Positions 1 through 5,459 of a stretch of 5,459 nucleotides of DNA are shown here, in pieces. The notes below the pieces were generated by a model that did not search any database, was not told the DNA's origin, and saw only the letters and a program-made list of their open reading frames with translations. Position 1 is the stretch's first letter. Each line of letters begins with the position of its first letter. The DNA is taken from positions 1-5,459 of the forward strand of contig JAGCJE010000031.1 in NCBI GenBank assembly GCA_017648225.1, in the 5' to 3' direction. The stretch comes from Kiritimatiellia bacterium. GTDB taxonomy: Bacteria > Verrucomicrobiota > Kiritimatiellia > RFP12 > UBA1067. The position numbers were made by a program, and so were the translations under genes.

Positions 1-200
1 ATCTCAAGGCGCGCGTCGGCATCAAGCCCACGATCCGCGATTACGTCCCGAACGAGGAAGACTTCCTCGCGCGTCTCGACGAAATGACCGAGCAGGCTTT
101 CGACGATCAGTGCACGGGCGCCAACCCGCGTTACCCGATGATGAAGGAAATCAAGCAGATGTATCTTAACGCTTACTACGGCAAGCATAAGAATGTCTAA
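1..200 (+). CDS. adhE: Bifunctional aldehyde/alcohol dehydrogenase AdhE, C-terminal end (5' partial)
   Basis: Only the last 65 residues are in the window; the first complete codon starts at base 3 and the TAA stop is at 198-200. The stretch AFDDQCTGANPRYP followed by an EIKQMYLNAYYG helix matches what I recall of the C-terminus of AdhE, the two-domain enzyme that reduces acetyl-CoA to acetaldehyde and then to ethanol with NADH in the cytoplasm. This part belongs to the iron-dependent alcohol dehydrogenase domain; the acetaldehyde dehydrogenase domain, NAD-binding motifs and iron ligands lie upstream of the window. The protein stops five residues after AYYG (KHKNV), so it lacks the Lys/Ala-rich tail of the E. 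coli enzyme. A stand-alone iron alcohol dehydrogenase is possible but the C-terminal sequence favours AdhE. It probably belongs to a separate transcription unit, because an 87-base gap with a strong palindrome follows. Confidence 0.88.
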   Translation, partial: LKARVGIKPTIRDYVPNEEDFLARLDEMTEQAFDDQCTGANPRYPMMKEIKQMYLNAYYGKHKNV

Positions 201-208
201 TGGTAAAT

Positions 209-265
209 GTTGAAGTTTAAAGGTGAAGTTGAATCTTCGACTTCGACTTCACCTTCAACTTCGAC
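209..265. repeat. Long imperfect palindrome made of hexamer units between adhE and the kinase gene
   Basis: Bases 220-233 pair with 242-255: ten perfect pairs (AAGGTGAAGT / ACTTCACCTT), one T-G wobble, then three more pairs, leaving an 8-base loop at 234-241. After a small asymmetric internal loop (218-219 against 256), bases 209-217 pair with 257-265, including one wobble. The right half is also a tandem array of hexamers: CTTCGA, CTTCGA, CTTCAC, CTTCAA, CTTCGA and CTT from 235 to 267. The left half holds the complementary units TTGAAG, GTGAAG and TTGAAT. There is no T-tract after the hairpin on either strand, so it is not a classical intrinsic terminator. It could still act as an mRNA 3'-end or processing hairpin for adhE, as a leader structure for the next operon, or be a member of a dispersed repeat family. 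Confidence 0.8.
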
Positions 266-274
266 TTAAACAAA

Positions 275-280
275 AAGGAG
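275..280 (+). promoter_or_regulatory. Shine-Dalgarno site for the kinase gene
   Basis: AAGGAG lies seven bases before the ATG at 288 and fixes that start. It begins about ten bases after the base of the palindrome, so folding of the palindrome would not by itself hide the site. I could not find a convincing -35/-10 pair in 201-287. Confidence 0.8.
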
Positions 281-287
281 ATTTGAA

Positions 288-1103
288 ATGAAAAAGAAAA
301 CAGAGACTAAAAAGTGCGCGCCTAAGGCGACCGCCAAGAAGGTTGTTGTTAAGAAGGCTGCCAATGTTCTTCTTGAGCGTACCGACAAGGTTGTGACGAA
401 AGACAAGGACAGCGTCCTTAAGATTTTCGGGCCCAGCTACAAGGTCAGCGCCATTCTTAACGAGGCGATGAACGAAGCTCGCGCAGCCGAGACCGGTCTT
501 CCTGTAGCGAAGGTTCTTGAAGTTCTTAAGATCCGCGATCACTGGTGCATCCGCCGCGAGTGGATCGAGGGTAAGACTCTCGCTGAGACGATGGCCGGCG
601 ATAAGAAGAATCTTATGCGCTATTTAAAGGAGTTTGTCGCCATTCAGTGCGAAATCTTTTCCAAGACTTCCGAGCGCATGGGCAATCTCGCCGATAAGCT
701 CGATAAGCAGATTTCCGCCTCGGCTCTGCCGAAGGAGACGCGCTACGATCTTCACATGAGGCTTCAGTCGATGCCTCGCGGCAAGGCGCTCTGCCACGGC
801 GACTTCAATCCGACTAACGTCATCATCACCCCGAACGGTGACTGGCGCGTTATCGACTGGAGCCACGTAAGACTTGGCGATCCTCTCGCCGACGTCGCCC
901 GTACGTACCTTCTCTTCTGGCTCTCCGGCCATGTCGCCGCCGCCGAGAAGTATATGGCTCTCGCCTGTGAAGCCCTTAAGGTTAAGATCGCCGACGTTCA
1001 GAAGTATCTTCCGATCGTCGCGGCGGCTGAATCCTCCAAAGAGCAGAGCGCCAAGAATCACGAGCTTCTCCTTCACTGGGCTAGCGTAGTCGATTATGAG
1101 TAG
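288..1103 (+). CDS. Aminoglycoside-phosphotransferase-fold kinase with lysine-rich N-terminal tail
   Basis: A 271-residue cytoplasmic protein of the APH/choline-kinase superfamily, which transfers phosphate from ATP to small molecules or, in some branches, proteins. Visible signatures are: DSVLKIF with Lys45 as the likely ATP-binding lysine; Glu-containing helix around 59-63; REWIEGKTL (90-98), a hinge region typical of the family; the catalytic loop HGDFNPTN (170-177) with Asp172 and Asn177; and VIDW (188-191) with Asp190 as the metal-binding equivalent of DFG, followed by GDPLADVAR. Residues 1-24 are a low-complexity tail with ten lysines plus Ala/Thr/Val. The start is supported by AAGGAG seven bases upstream. 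The 3' end overlaps the next gene by eight bases (ATGAGTAG). Position at the head of a sensory hydrogenase operon that also encodes a phosphatase suggests a signalling role. The substrate is unknown, and a metabolic or drug kinase activity cannot be excluded. Confidence 0.85.
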   Translation: MKKKTETKKCAPKATAKKVVVKKAANVLLERTDKVVTKDKDSVLKIFGPSYKVSAILNEAMNEARAAETGLPVAKVLEVLKIRDHWCIRREWIEGKTLAETMAGDKKNLMRYLKEFVAIQCEIFSKTSERMGNLADKLDKQISASALPKETRYDLHMRLQSMPRGKALCHGDFNPTNVIITPNGDWRVIDWSHVRLGDPLADVARTYLLFWLSGHVAAAEKYMALACEALKVKIADVQKYLPIVAAAESSKEQSAKNHELLLHWASVVDYE

Positions 1104-1353
1104 GCCTACAATTACGATCTGCATGGGCAGTTCGTGTTTTGCGCGCGGCAACGAGAAAAATGTCGAATTGTGCGAGAAGTTTCTCGCCGCGCGCGGTCTC
1201 CGCGACGAAGTTGATGTGGTCTTGGGCGCGAGCCTCTGCACCGGCAACTGCGCCGCGGGCCCGATAGTTATCGTCAACGATAAGGTTCATACCCAGGTTG
1301 ACGCGGGCGTTATGACCGATTTGCTTGAAGAATTATTCCCGGCTTCACGCTAA
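1096..1353 (+). CDS. Thioredoxin-like [2Fe-2S] ferredoxin, first copy
   Basis: An 85-residue soluble protein with the NuoE/HydC-type pattern: Cys9-X4-Cys14 near the first beta strand (ITICMGSSC) and Cys48-X3-Cys52 (LCTGNC), the four expected ligands of a thioredoxin-fold [2Fe-2S] cluster. An extra cysteine, Cys26, sits in the helix between them. This length matches single-domain members and lacks the N-terminal helical domain of NuoE. It probably carries electrons to or from the hydrogenase encoded immediately downstream. The start codon lies inside the end of the kinase gene and has no clear Shine-Dalgarno site, so translation is likely coupled to the kinase. A nine-base gap separates it from the hydrogenase gene. 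Direct partner and redox potential cannot be read from sequence. Confidence 0.9.
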   Translation: MSRPTITICMGSSCFARGNEKNVELCEKFLAARGLRDEVDVVLGASLCTGNCAAGPIVIVNDKVHTQVDAGVMTDLLEELFPASR

Positions 1354-1358
1354 AGGAG
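1353..1358 (+). promoter_or_regulatory. Shine-Dalgarno site for the HydS-like gene
   Basis: AAGGAG starts on the last base of the preceding TAA stop and lies four bases before the ATG at 1363, a rather short but usable spacing. It allows independent ribosome loading on the hydrogenase gene. Confidence 0.75.
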
Positions 1359-1362
1359 CGAT

Positions 1363-3108
1363 ATGCAGAAGACATCACCGGTTTACACGACCGAAAACGG
1401 CTGTCAGGATTGTTACAAGTGCGTCCGTCACTGCCCCGTAAAGGCGATCCGCATAATCGGCGGCAAGGCGAGCGTTATCCCCGAGGCCTGCGTCTCGTGC
1501 GGTGAATGTGTTAAGGTGTGTCCCGCTCATGCCAAGAAAATCCGGAGCGATTTGGCTAGACTTAAAGATATGCTCTCTTCGGGCGCTAAAGTCTACGCTT
1601 CAATCGCTCCGAGTTTTACCGGTTATTTTAAAGGCGTGAAGATTGAGCAGTTGACTGCGGCTTTAGTTCGTGCCGGTTTCGCTGGAGTTAGTGAAACGGC
1701 GCACGGCGCCGAATCGGTAAGCGCTCACGTTTCGCGACTTCTCGCTCAGACGTCGTCTCCGCTCGTTATTTCGAGCGCATGTCCCGCGGCGGTCGATATG
1801 ATCCGAAAGTACTTGCCGAAGTTCGCGCCGTTTATTTCGCCCTTGCCTTCTCCAGTTCGCGCCCATTGCCGTCAGCTTAAGGAGAAGTTCGGAGCCGAAT
1901 CGAAGGTTGTCTTTTTCGGGCCCTGCGCGGCTAAAAAGACTGAGGCCGATACGTATTCGAGCGAACTTTCTCTCGCGCTTATTTTCCCCGCGCTTGAAAG
2001 ACTTTTGGAAGATAAGAACATTTCCTTGAAAGAGACGCTTGAACCGGCGATGGGTTTCGCCGAAGAAGGGCGATTCTATTCTGTTGAAGGCGGCATGAAC
2101 GATACTCTTCGCGACGCCTCCGATGTTGTTCGTTATATTTCCGTTTCCGGGCTTGATAATTTAAGGCGCCTTTTTTATGGTGTCGATCCTGCGACGATTG
2201 CCGAAAAGATGGGCGGACGCAAGATTTTCATTGAAGTGCTCGCTTGTCCTGGCGGCTGCATAAACGGGCCTGCAATGCCGCCTGAAGGTTCGTCGCTTAC
2301 TACGATAATTGAGACGGATGTCGTAAGCCCCATCCGCACGAGCGCCGGGCGCTGTTTTTCGCACTGCGGAGTTTCGGCTTATCCCGCAACCCCTGTCGTC
2401 GAAGACGAGCCTGATGAGCAGCTTATGCGCTCGGCTCTCGCCCGCGTCGGCAAGATTTCCAAAAATGACGAGGTCAACTGCGGCGCGTGCGGATATTCGA
2501 CATGCCGCGAATTCGCCAGGGCGCTCTTGGCGGGTAAGGCTGAAGAGGCCATGTGCCACACGTGGCTTAAGCGCAATTTCGAAAGAACCTCCAACGCTCT
2601 TATCCGCTATATTCCGGCGGGCGTTGTCATCGTCGACAGCAAGGGGGCCATTCGTGAGTGCAATAGGCTTTTCGCTGAACTTGCGGGGGCCTTAGAAGAA
2701 TTTGACGCGCTCGGTAATTTAGAGGGGCTCAACGTCGAGTCGTTCCTCCCCGAGTTCGCCGACCTTTTCGCGAGCGCCGTTGGTCATGGCAGTGAAATTG
2801 TTAAATATCGTCAGCAGTGGCGCGGTCGGATTATTAATTTAAGTGTATTTTCCATCGCGCGCGGCGAGTTCGCCGGCGCTGTTGTCCAGGATGTTACTCA
2901 GAACGAAGGTCGCCGCGAAGAAATTGCGGCTAAAGCGCGCGAGGTTATCCGCAAGAATGTCTATACGGTTCAGCAGGTGGCGCGACTATTCGGTGAGCAT
3001 ATCGCCGAGACAGAGGTAATGCTCAACGAAATTGCAGGCGCTTACGAATCCCACACTAAGGGTGTTCGTCTTCGCGAGCCTGATAACGGGGATTACTTGA
3101 ATGGCTGA
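1363..3108 (+). CDS. hydS: Putative sensory [FeFe] hydrogenase (group C, HydS-like) with PAS domain
   Basis: A 581-residue multidomain protein. Residues 14-24 and 43-53 carry two CX2CX2CX3CP ferredoxin motifs. The H-cluster domain spans about 75-340, with L1 SSACPAAV (Cys140), L2 GPCAAKKTE (Cys188, Lys191, Glu194) and L3 EVLACPGGCINGP (Cys295, Cys299), so all four cluster-anchoring cysteines remain. Ala139 replaces the proton-shuttle cysteine of catalytic enzymes (TSCCP), as I recall for sensory HydS proteins. Residues 373-398 form an additional 4Fe-4S domain (Cys373, Cys376, Cys381, Cys398). A PAS domain occupies about 407-512 and a charged helical tail 513-560. No transmembrane segment is apparent. 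In group C enzymes the H domain is thought to sense H2 and pass a signal through PAS. It lacks a fused kinase or phosphatase, but both are encoded beside it. The 3' end overlaps the phosphatase gene by eight bases. Family assignment is strong; sensing is inferred. Confidence 0.88.
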   Translation: MQKTSPVYTTENGCQDCYKCVRHCPVKAIRIIGGKASVIPEACVSCGECVKVCPAHAKKIRSDLARLKDMLSSGAKVYASIAPSFTGYFKGVKIEQLTAALVRAGFAGVSETAHGAESVSAHVSRLLAQTSSPLVISSACPAAVDMIRKYLPKFAPFISPLPSPVRAHCRQLKEKFGAESKVVFFGPCAAKKTEADTYSSELSLALIFPALERLLEDKNISLKETLEPAMGFAEEGRFYSVEGGMNDTLRDASDVVRYISVSGLDNLRRLFYGVDPATIAEKMGGRKIFIEVLACPGGCINGPAMPPEGSSLTTIIETDVVSPIRTSAGRCFSHCGVSAYPATPVVEDEPDEQLMRSALARVGKISKNDEVNCGACGYSTCREFARALLAGKAEEAMCHTWLKRNFERTSNALIRYIPAGVVIVDSKGAIRECNRLFAELAGALEEFDALGNLEGLNVESFLPEFADLFASAVGHGSEIVKYRQQWRGRIINLSVFSIARGEFAGAVVQDVTQNEGRREEIAAKAREVIRKNVYTVQQVARLFGEHIAETEVMLNEIAGAYESHTKGVRLREPDNGDYLNG

Positions 3109-4288
3109 TTCTCTTTTTATAGAGATGGAGGCCGCGCAGTTTACCAAGACTGGGCAGGCCGCGTGCGGTGATGATGTGCGCTTTCTCACGGTTGAGCGCG
3201 AGAATCGTCACCTCGCCGCGCTTTCGGACGGTCTTGGCAGCGGGGTAAAGGCCCATGTTTTGGCAAACATGACCACCTCGATGGCGATTAAGTTTCTTGA
3301 GTCTAATATTCCGACGCTCGAAGCGGCAGAAATTATTATGGACTCTCTCCCGGTCTGCGAGGTGCGTAAAATCGGTTATGCTACGTTTTCGCTTTTTGAC
3401 TTCCGCCTCGGCGGCCGCGCTAAGATTACTGAGATGGGGAACCCCGGTTATATCCATTTGCGCGGCACGACAGAAATAAAGCCTTTGAAGGATGAGATGG
3501 TCGTCTCGGCTCACTGGCCCGACCGCGAAGTGCGCGAGTGCGAGGCTGATTTCCGCCCGGGCGACAGAATTATCATGTGCTCTGACGGCGTGACACAGGC
3601 GGGATTAGGTCAGAGGCGCGATATGAAGTTCGGGTGGCGTCGTTCCGGCGTGATGGAATTCGCCAAGCGCCGCATAGAAGCGGACGGAGAAATTTCAGCG
3701 CGTGATTTATCGATGGCGATTGCGCGTGAAGCGCGTTACATCGCTCCAGGCGGTTGTAAGGATGATATCAGCTGTGTTGTAGCCTATTTGCGCCATCCGC
3801 GTGTAATGCGAGTATTGACGGGTCCTCCATATTATCGGGAGAATGACGCGGAGTATGCGCGTCAGGCTTTGTTGGGCGATGAGCACACGGTAATCTGCGG
3901 CGGAACATCGGCCAATATCATCGAGCGTGAGTTGGGTGTGAAGGTGAGGGTGTCGTTAGCCGATATCCGCAAAAGCGGAGGTTTGCCTCCGGTCGGACGC
4001 ATTGAGGGCATCGGTATCGCGACTGAAGGTATTCTTACTCTTTCGCGCGTTTTGTCGGCGATTGAAGAGATGCGCTCTCCGGAAAATGAACCGCAAGCCG
4101 TAAAGATGATATTAGAGCGTATGATCCGCCATGATCGCATTGAATTTGTTATAGGTACCAAGGTTAATGAATCGCACCAGGACCCGGGTATTCCCCAGGA
4201 ACTGGAGTTGCGCCGTTCGGTGATTCGCCGTATGCAACAAGCATTAGAGCGTAACTATCGTAAGGAAGTTGTGGTATACTATTACTGA
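3101..4288 (+). CDS. SpoIIE/PP2C-type protein phosphatase with conserved-looking C-terminal domain
   Basis: A 395-residue soluble protein. Residues 1 to about 231 form a SpoIIE-like PP2C domain: GDD (23-25), SDGLGSG (42-48) with metal-binding Asp43, CSDGVTQ (160-166) with Asp162, and KDDISCVV (220-227) with Asp221/Asp222. These are the acidic residues that hold the Mn/Mg pair used to hydrolyse phosphoserine or phosphothreonine. Residues 232-395 do not belong to the phosphatase fold; they contain TGPPYY, CGGTSANIIEREL (266-278), TEGILTLSR (308-316) and FVIGTKVNESHQDP (349-362), and end in VVVYYY. I recall this same tail in phosphatases next to [FeFe] hydrogenases but know no function for it. 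The start overlaps the hydrogenase stop by eight bases, with a weak GGGGA nine bases upstream, so coupled translation is likely. The target is unknown; a phosphoprotein controlled by the kinase at 288-1103 is a reasonable inference. Confidence 0.87.
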   Translation: MADSLFIEMEAAQFTKTGQAACGDDVRFLTVERENRHLAALSDGLGSGVKAHVLANMTTSMAIKFLESNIPTLEAAEIIMDSLPVCEVRKIGYATFSLFDFRLGGRAKITEMGNPGYIHLRGTTEIKPLKDEMVVSAHWPDREVRECEADFRPGDRIIMCSDGVTQAGLGQRRDMKFGWRRSGVMEFAKRRIEADGEISARDLSMAIAREARYIAPGGCKDDISCVVAYLRHPRVMRVLTGPPYYRENDAEYARQALLGDEHTVICGGTSANIIERELGVKVRVSLADIRKSGGLPPVGRIEGIGIATEGILTLSRVLSAIEEMRSPENEPQAVKMILERMIRHDRIEFVIGTKVNESHQDPGIPQELELRRSVIRRMQQALERNYRKEVVVYYY

Positions 4289-4309
4289 AACCCGATTATA
4301 AAAATCATT

Positions 4310-4315
4310 GAGGAA
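4310..4315 (+). promoter_or_regulatory. Shine-Dalgarno site for the second [2Fe-2S] ferredoxin gene
   Basis: GAGGAA lies eight bases before the ATG at 4324, within the largest gap (35 bases) of the operon. It gives this gene, and the hydrogenase coupled to it, independent translation. Confidence 0.75.
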
Positions 4316-4323
4316 ATTCTGTT

Positions 4324-4593
4324 ATGGAAAAAATCAAAGTTGAAATCTGTTGCGGTACCGCCTGTTATCTTTTGGGCGCCGCAAAGTTGATGAATATCGA
4401 AGAGGAGCTTCCTGAGAATTTGAAGGATAAGGTTGATATTCAGGCGAGGACGTGCCTCGGCCTTTGTGAGCGCGATCACCTCGGCGGTGCCCCTTATGTG
4501 AAGTTCAACGATACCGAGATCATGGGCAACGCTTCAGTCGAGAAGGTGCTCTCCCGCCTCAATCAGCTTGTCGAGGGTGCTGAACAGTCATGA
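4324..4593 (+). CDS. Thioredoxin-like [2Fe-2S] ferredoxin, second copy
   Basis: An 89-residue soluble protein with Cys9-X4-Cys14 (CCGTAC, with an additional Cys10) and Cys44-X3-Cys48 (TCLGLC), the ligand pattern of thioredoxin-fold [2Fe-2S] ferredoxins such as NuoE and HydC. It is clearly diverged from the protein at 1096-1353: it lacks the GSSC loop, has a longer acidic helix (about 24-36) and an ARTCLGLCERDHLGGAP loop in place of LCTGNCAAGP. It ends in an ATGA overlap with the group B hydrogenase gene, which points to that hydrogenase as its partner; it would shuttle electrons to the hydrogenase or act as a small subunit. Whether it forms a stable complex cannot be told from the sequence. 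Confidence 0.9.
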   Translation: MEKIKVEICCGTACYLLGAAKLMNIEEELPENLKDKVDIQARTCLGLCERDHLGGAPYVKFNDTEIMGNASVEKVLSRLNQLVEGAEQS

Positions 4594-5459
4594 TCAACGG
4601 CGCTACCTACATTCGTCGCGAACTTTTAATCCGTCTTGTTCGCGCTTTCGACGACGGGGTTCTCAGAGAGGAAATCGATCAGATTCCGATAAGACTGCGA
4701 CCTAAAGATTCAGACGCTTCGCGCTGCTGCATCTATCATGACCGCGCGGTATTAAAGTATAGGCTCATGGCGCTCTTAGGCATTTCCGCCGAAGAGGAGA
4801 CCGATGAAGCCAAGACGCTTAGTGTATATTTAGACGAGATTATCGGCGGCGAGCCTCGCGAGATCAGCGAAGACAGCGAGTTTGAGCGAAAGGTGGCGCC
4901 TCTTTCCGTCTGTGCGCCGGCGTGCAGCGGCTGTCCTGATGCGCGTGTCGTGTCGACGTCCAACTGCCGCGGATGCTTCGCGAGACCTTGTGTCTACAGC
5001 TGTCCGAAGAATGCGATAACGGTGACGAACGGACGCTCTCAGATCGACAGCTCCAAGTGCGTTAAATGCGGTAAGTGCATTTCGGCGTGTCCCTATAACG
5101 CGATTGTTAAAACGACGGTGCCTTGCGAAGAGGCCTGTCCTGTTTCCGCAATCCGTAAGAACGAGCGCGGAGTCGCCGAGATTGATTTTTCAAAGTGCAT
5201 CTTCTGCGGCAAGTGCTTTATGGCGTGTCCTTTCGGTGCAGTCATGGAGCGCTCCCAGATCGTTTCGGTTCTTTCTGCGATGAAGCGCGGCGAAAAGCTC
5301 GTGGCGATGGTCGCGCCCGCGGCGGACCGTCAGTTTCCCGGGACGGTCGAGCAGCTTCTGGCCGCATGCGCAAAGGCCGGATTTTCGGACGTTATCGAAG
5401 TCGCGCTCGGAGCCGAGAAGACGACGGAGCATGAGACCGCGGAATTTCTTGAGCGCATG
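4590..5459 (+). CDS. Group B monomeric [FeFe] hydrogenase, N-terminal 290 residues (3' partial)
   Basis: The frame is open from ATG 4590 to the window edge. The N-terminal segment (YIRRELLIRLVRAF, then IPIRLRPKD and RCCIYHDRA at 45-53) and the later PCEEACPVSAI and CPFGAVMERSQI match what I know of group B1/B3 [FeFe] hydrogenases. Cysteine clusters are: 108/112/115; 126/129/134/138; 157/160/163/167 and 203/206/209/213, the last two being ferredoxin-type CX2CX2CX3CP motifs; and 179/183. Residues from about 222 (AMVAPAADRQFP, then EVALGAEKTTEHE) begin the H-cluster domain, but its L1-L3 motifs lie beyond the edge, so catalytic competence cannot be judged. Such enzymes probably couple ferredoxin oxidation to H2 production, or the reverse. 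The start is supported by family N-terminus and the four-base overlap with the ferredoxin gene; the best upstream purine run, GAGGG at 4573-4577, is rather far away. A full-length protein would be expected to be roughly 480-500 residues. Confidence 0.92.
   Translation, partial: MINGATYIRRELLIRLVRAFDDGVLREEIDQIPIRLRPKDSDASRCCIYHDRAVLKYRLMALLGISAEEETDEAKTLSVYLDEIIGGEPREISEDSEFERKVAPLSVCAPACSGCPDARVVSTSNCRGCFARPCVYSCPKNAITVTNGRSQIDSSKCVKCGKCISACPYNAIVKTTVPCEEACPVSAIRKNERGVAEIDFSKCIFCGKCFMACPFGAVMERSQIVSVLSAMKRGEKLVAMVAPAADRQFPGTVEQLLAACAKAGFSDVIEVALGAEKTTEHETAEFLERM

Noticed and set aside
235..267. Short tandem hexamers that might suggest a CRISPR array or coding repeat
   Set aside because: Units are six bases with no spacers, and the region is too short and lies between genes; it is better explained as part of the palindrome.
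209..275. Rho-independent terminator for adhE
   Set aside because: The stem is strong, but it is followed by CGACTTAAACAAAAAGG with no T-run on either strand, so a classical terminator is not supported.
624..1277. Long open frame (217 codons) on the minus strand across the kinase and first ferredoxin genes
   Set aside because: It is antisense to two well-supported genes, its product has no recognisable motif, and it arises from codon bias on the coding strand.
2461..2600. Possible frameshift or fusion joint between the hydrogenase and PAS parts of the HydS-like gene
   Set aside because: The frame runs unbroken through the 4Fe-4S domain and PAS, and this domain order is known for the group C family.
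4275..4306. Possible internal promoter (TATACT at 4275-4280) or small terminator (GATT/AATC around 4294-4306) before the second ferredoxin
   Set aside because: No -35 element lies at suitable distance, the sequence is still inside the phosphatase codons, and the four-base stem is too weak to count.
5195..5434. Open frame of 79 codons on the plus strand near the right edge
   Set aside because: It is out of frame inside the group B hydrogenase, whose reading frame shows clear family motifs through the same bases.

Overview
The window comes from an anaerobic, fermentative bacterium. It carries the end of an AdhE-type aldehyde/alcohol dehydrogenase followed by a compact [FeFe]-hydrogenase region rich in cysteine clusters, on DNA of intermediate GC with purine-rich Shine-Dalgarno sites (AAGGAG, GAGGAA). 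The phylum cannot be fixed from this sequence. Similar hydrogenase neighbourhoods are known from Clostridia, Thermotogae, spirochaetes and other gut or sediment anaerobes.

Layout, all on the + strand. Positions 1-200 hold the C-terminal 65 residues of AdhE. Positions 201-287 are an intergenic stretch dominated by a long imperfect palindrome (209-265) built from CTTCRA/TYGAAG-type hexamers, ending in a good Shine-Dalgarno site. Positions 288-1103 encode an aminoglycoside-phosphotransferase-fold kinase with a lysine-rich N-terminal tail. Positions 1096-1353 encode a small thioredoxin-like [2Fe-2S] ferredoxin. Positions 1363-3108 encode a putative sensory (group C, HydS-like) [FeFe] hydrogenase with two ferredoxin-type clusters, an H-cluster domain, an extra 4Fe-4S domain and a PAS domain. 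Positions 3101-4288 encode a SpoIIE/PP2C-type phosphatase with an unexplained C-terminal domain. Positions 4324-4593 encode a second thioredoxin-like [2Fe-2S] ferredoxin. Positions 4590-5459 hold the first 290 codons of a second, probably catalytic, group B monomeric [FeFe] hydrogenase that runs off the right edge.

The six genes from 288 onward look like one operon. Three junctions overlap (8, 8 and 4 bases) and the other two gaps are 9 and 35 bases. The inferred logic is this: the HydS-like protein senses H2 or redox state at a modified H-cluster and passes the state through its 4Fe-4S and PAS domains. The kinase and phosphatase encoded on either side would set the phosphorylation of an unknown target. 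The downstream group B hydrogenase and the upstream AdhE are the metabolic outlets, H2 and ethanol, between which such a sensor would choose. The individual families are recognisable. The signalling circuit, the kinase substrate and the phosphatase C-terminal domain are not established by the sequence and are the most interesting parts.
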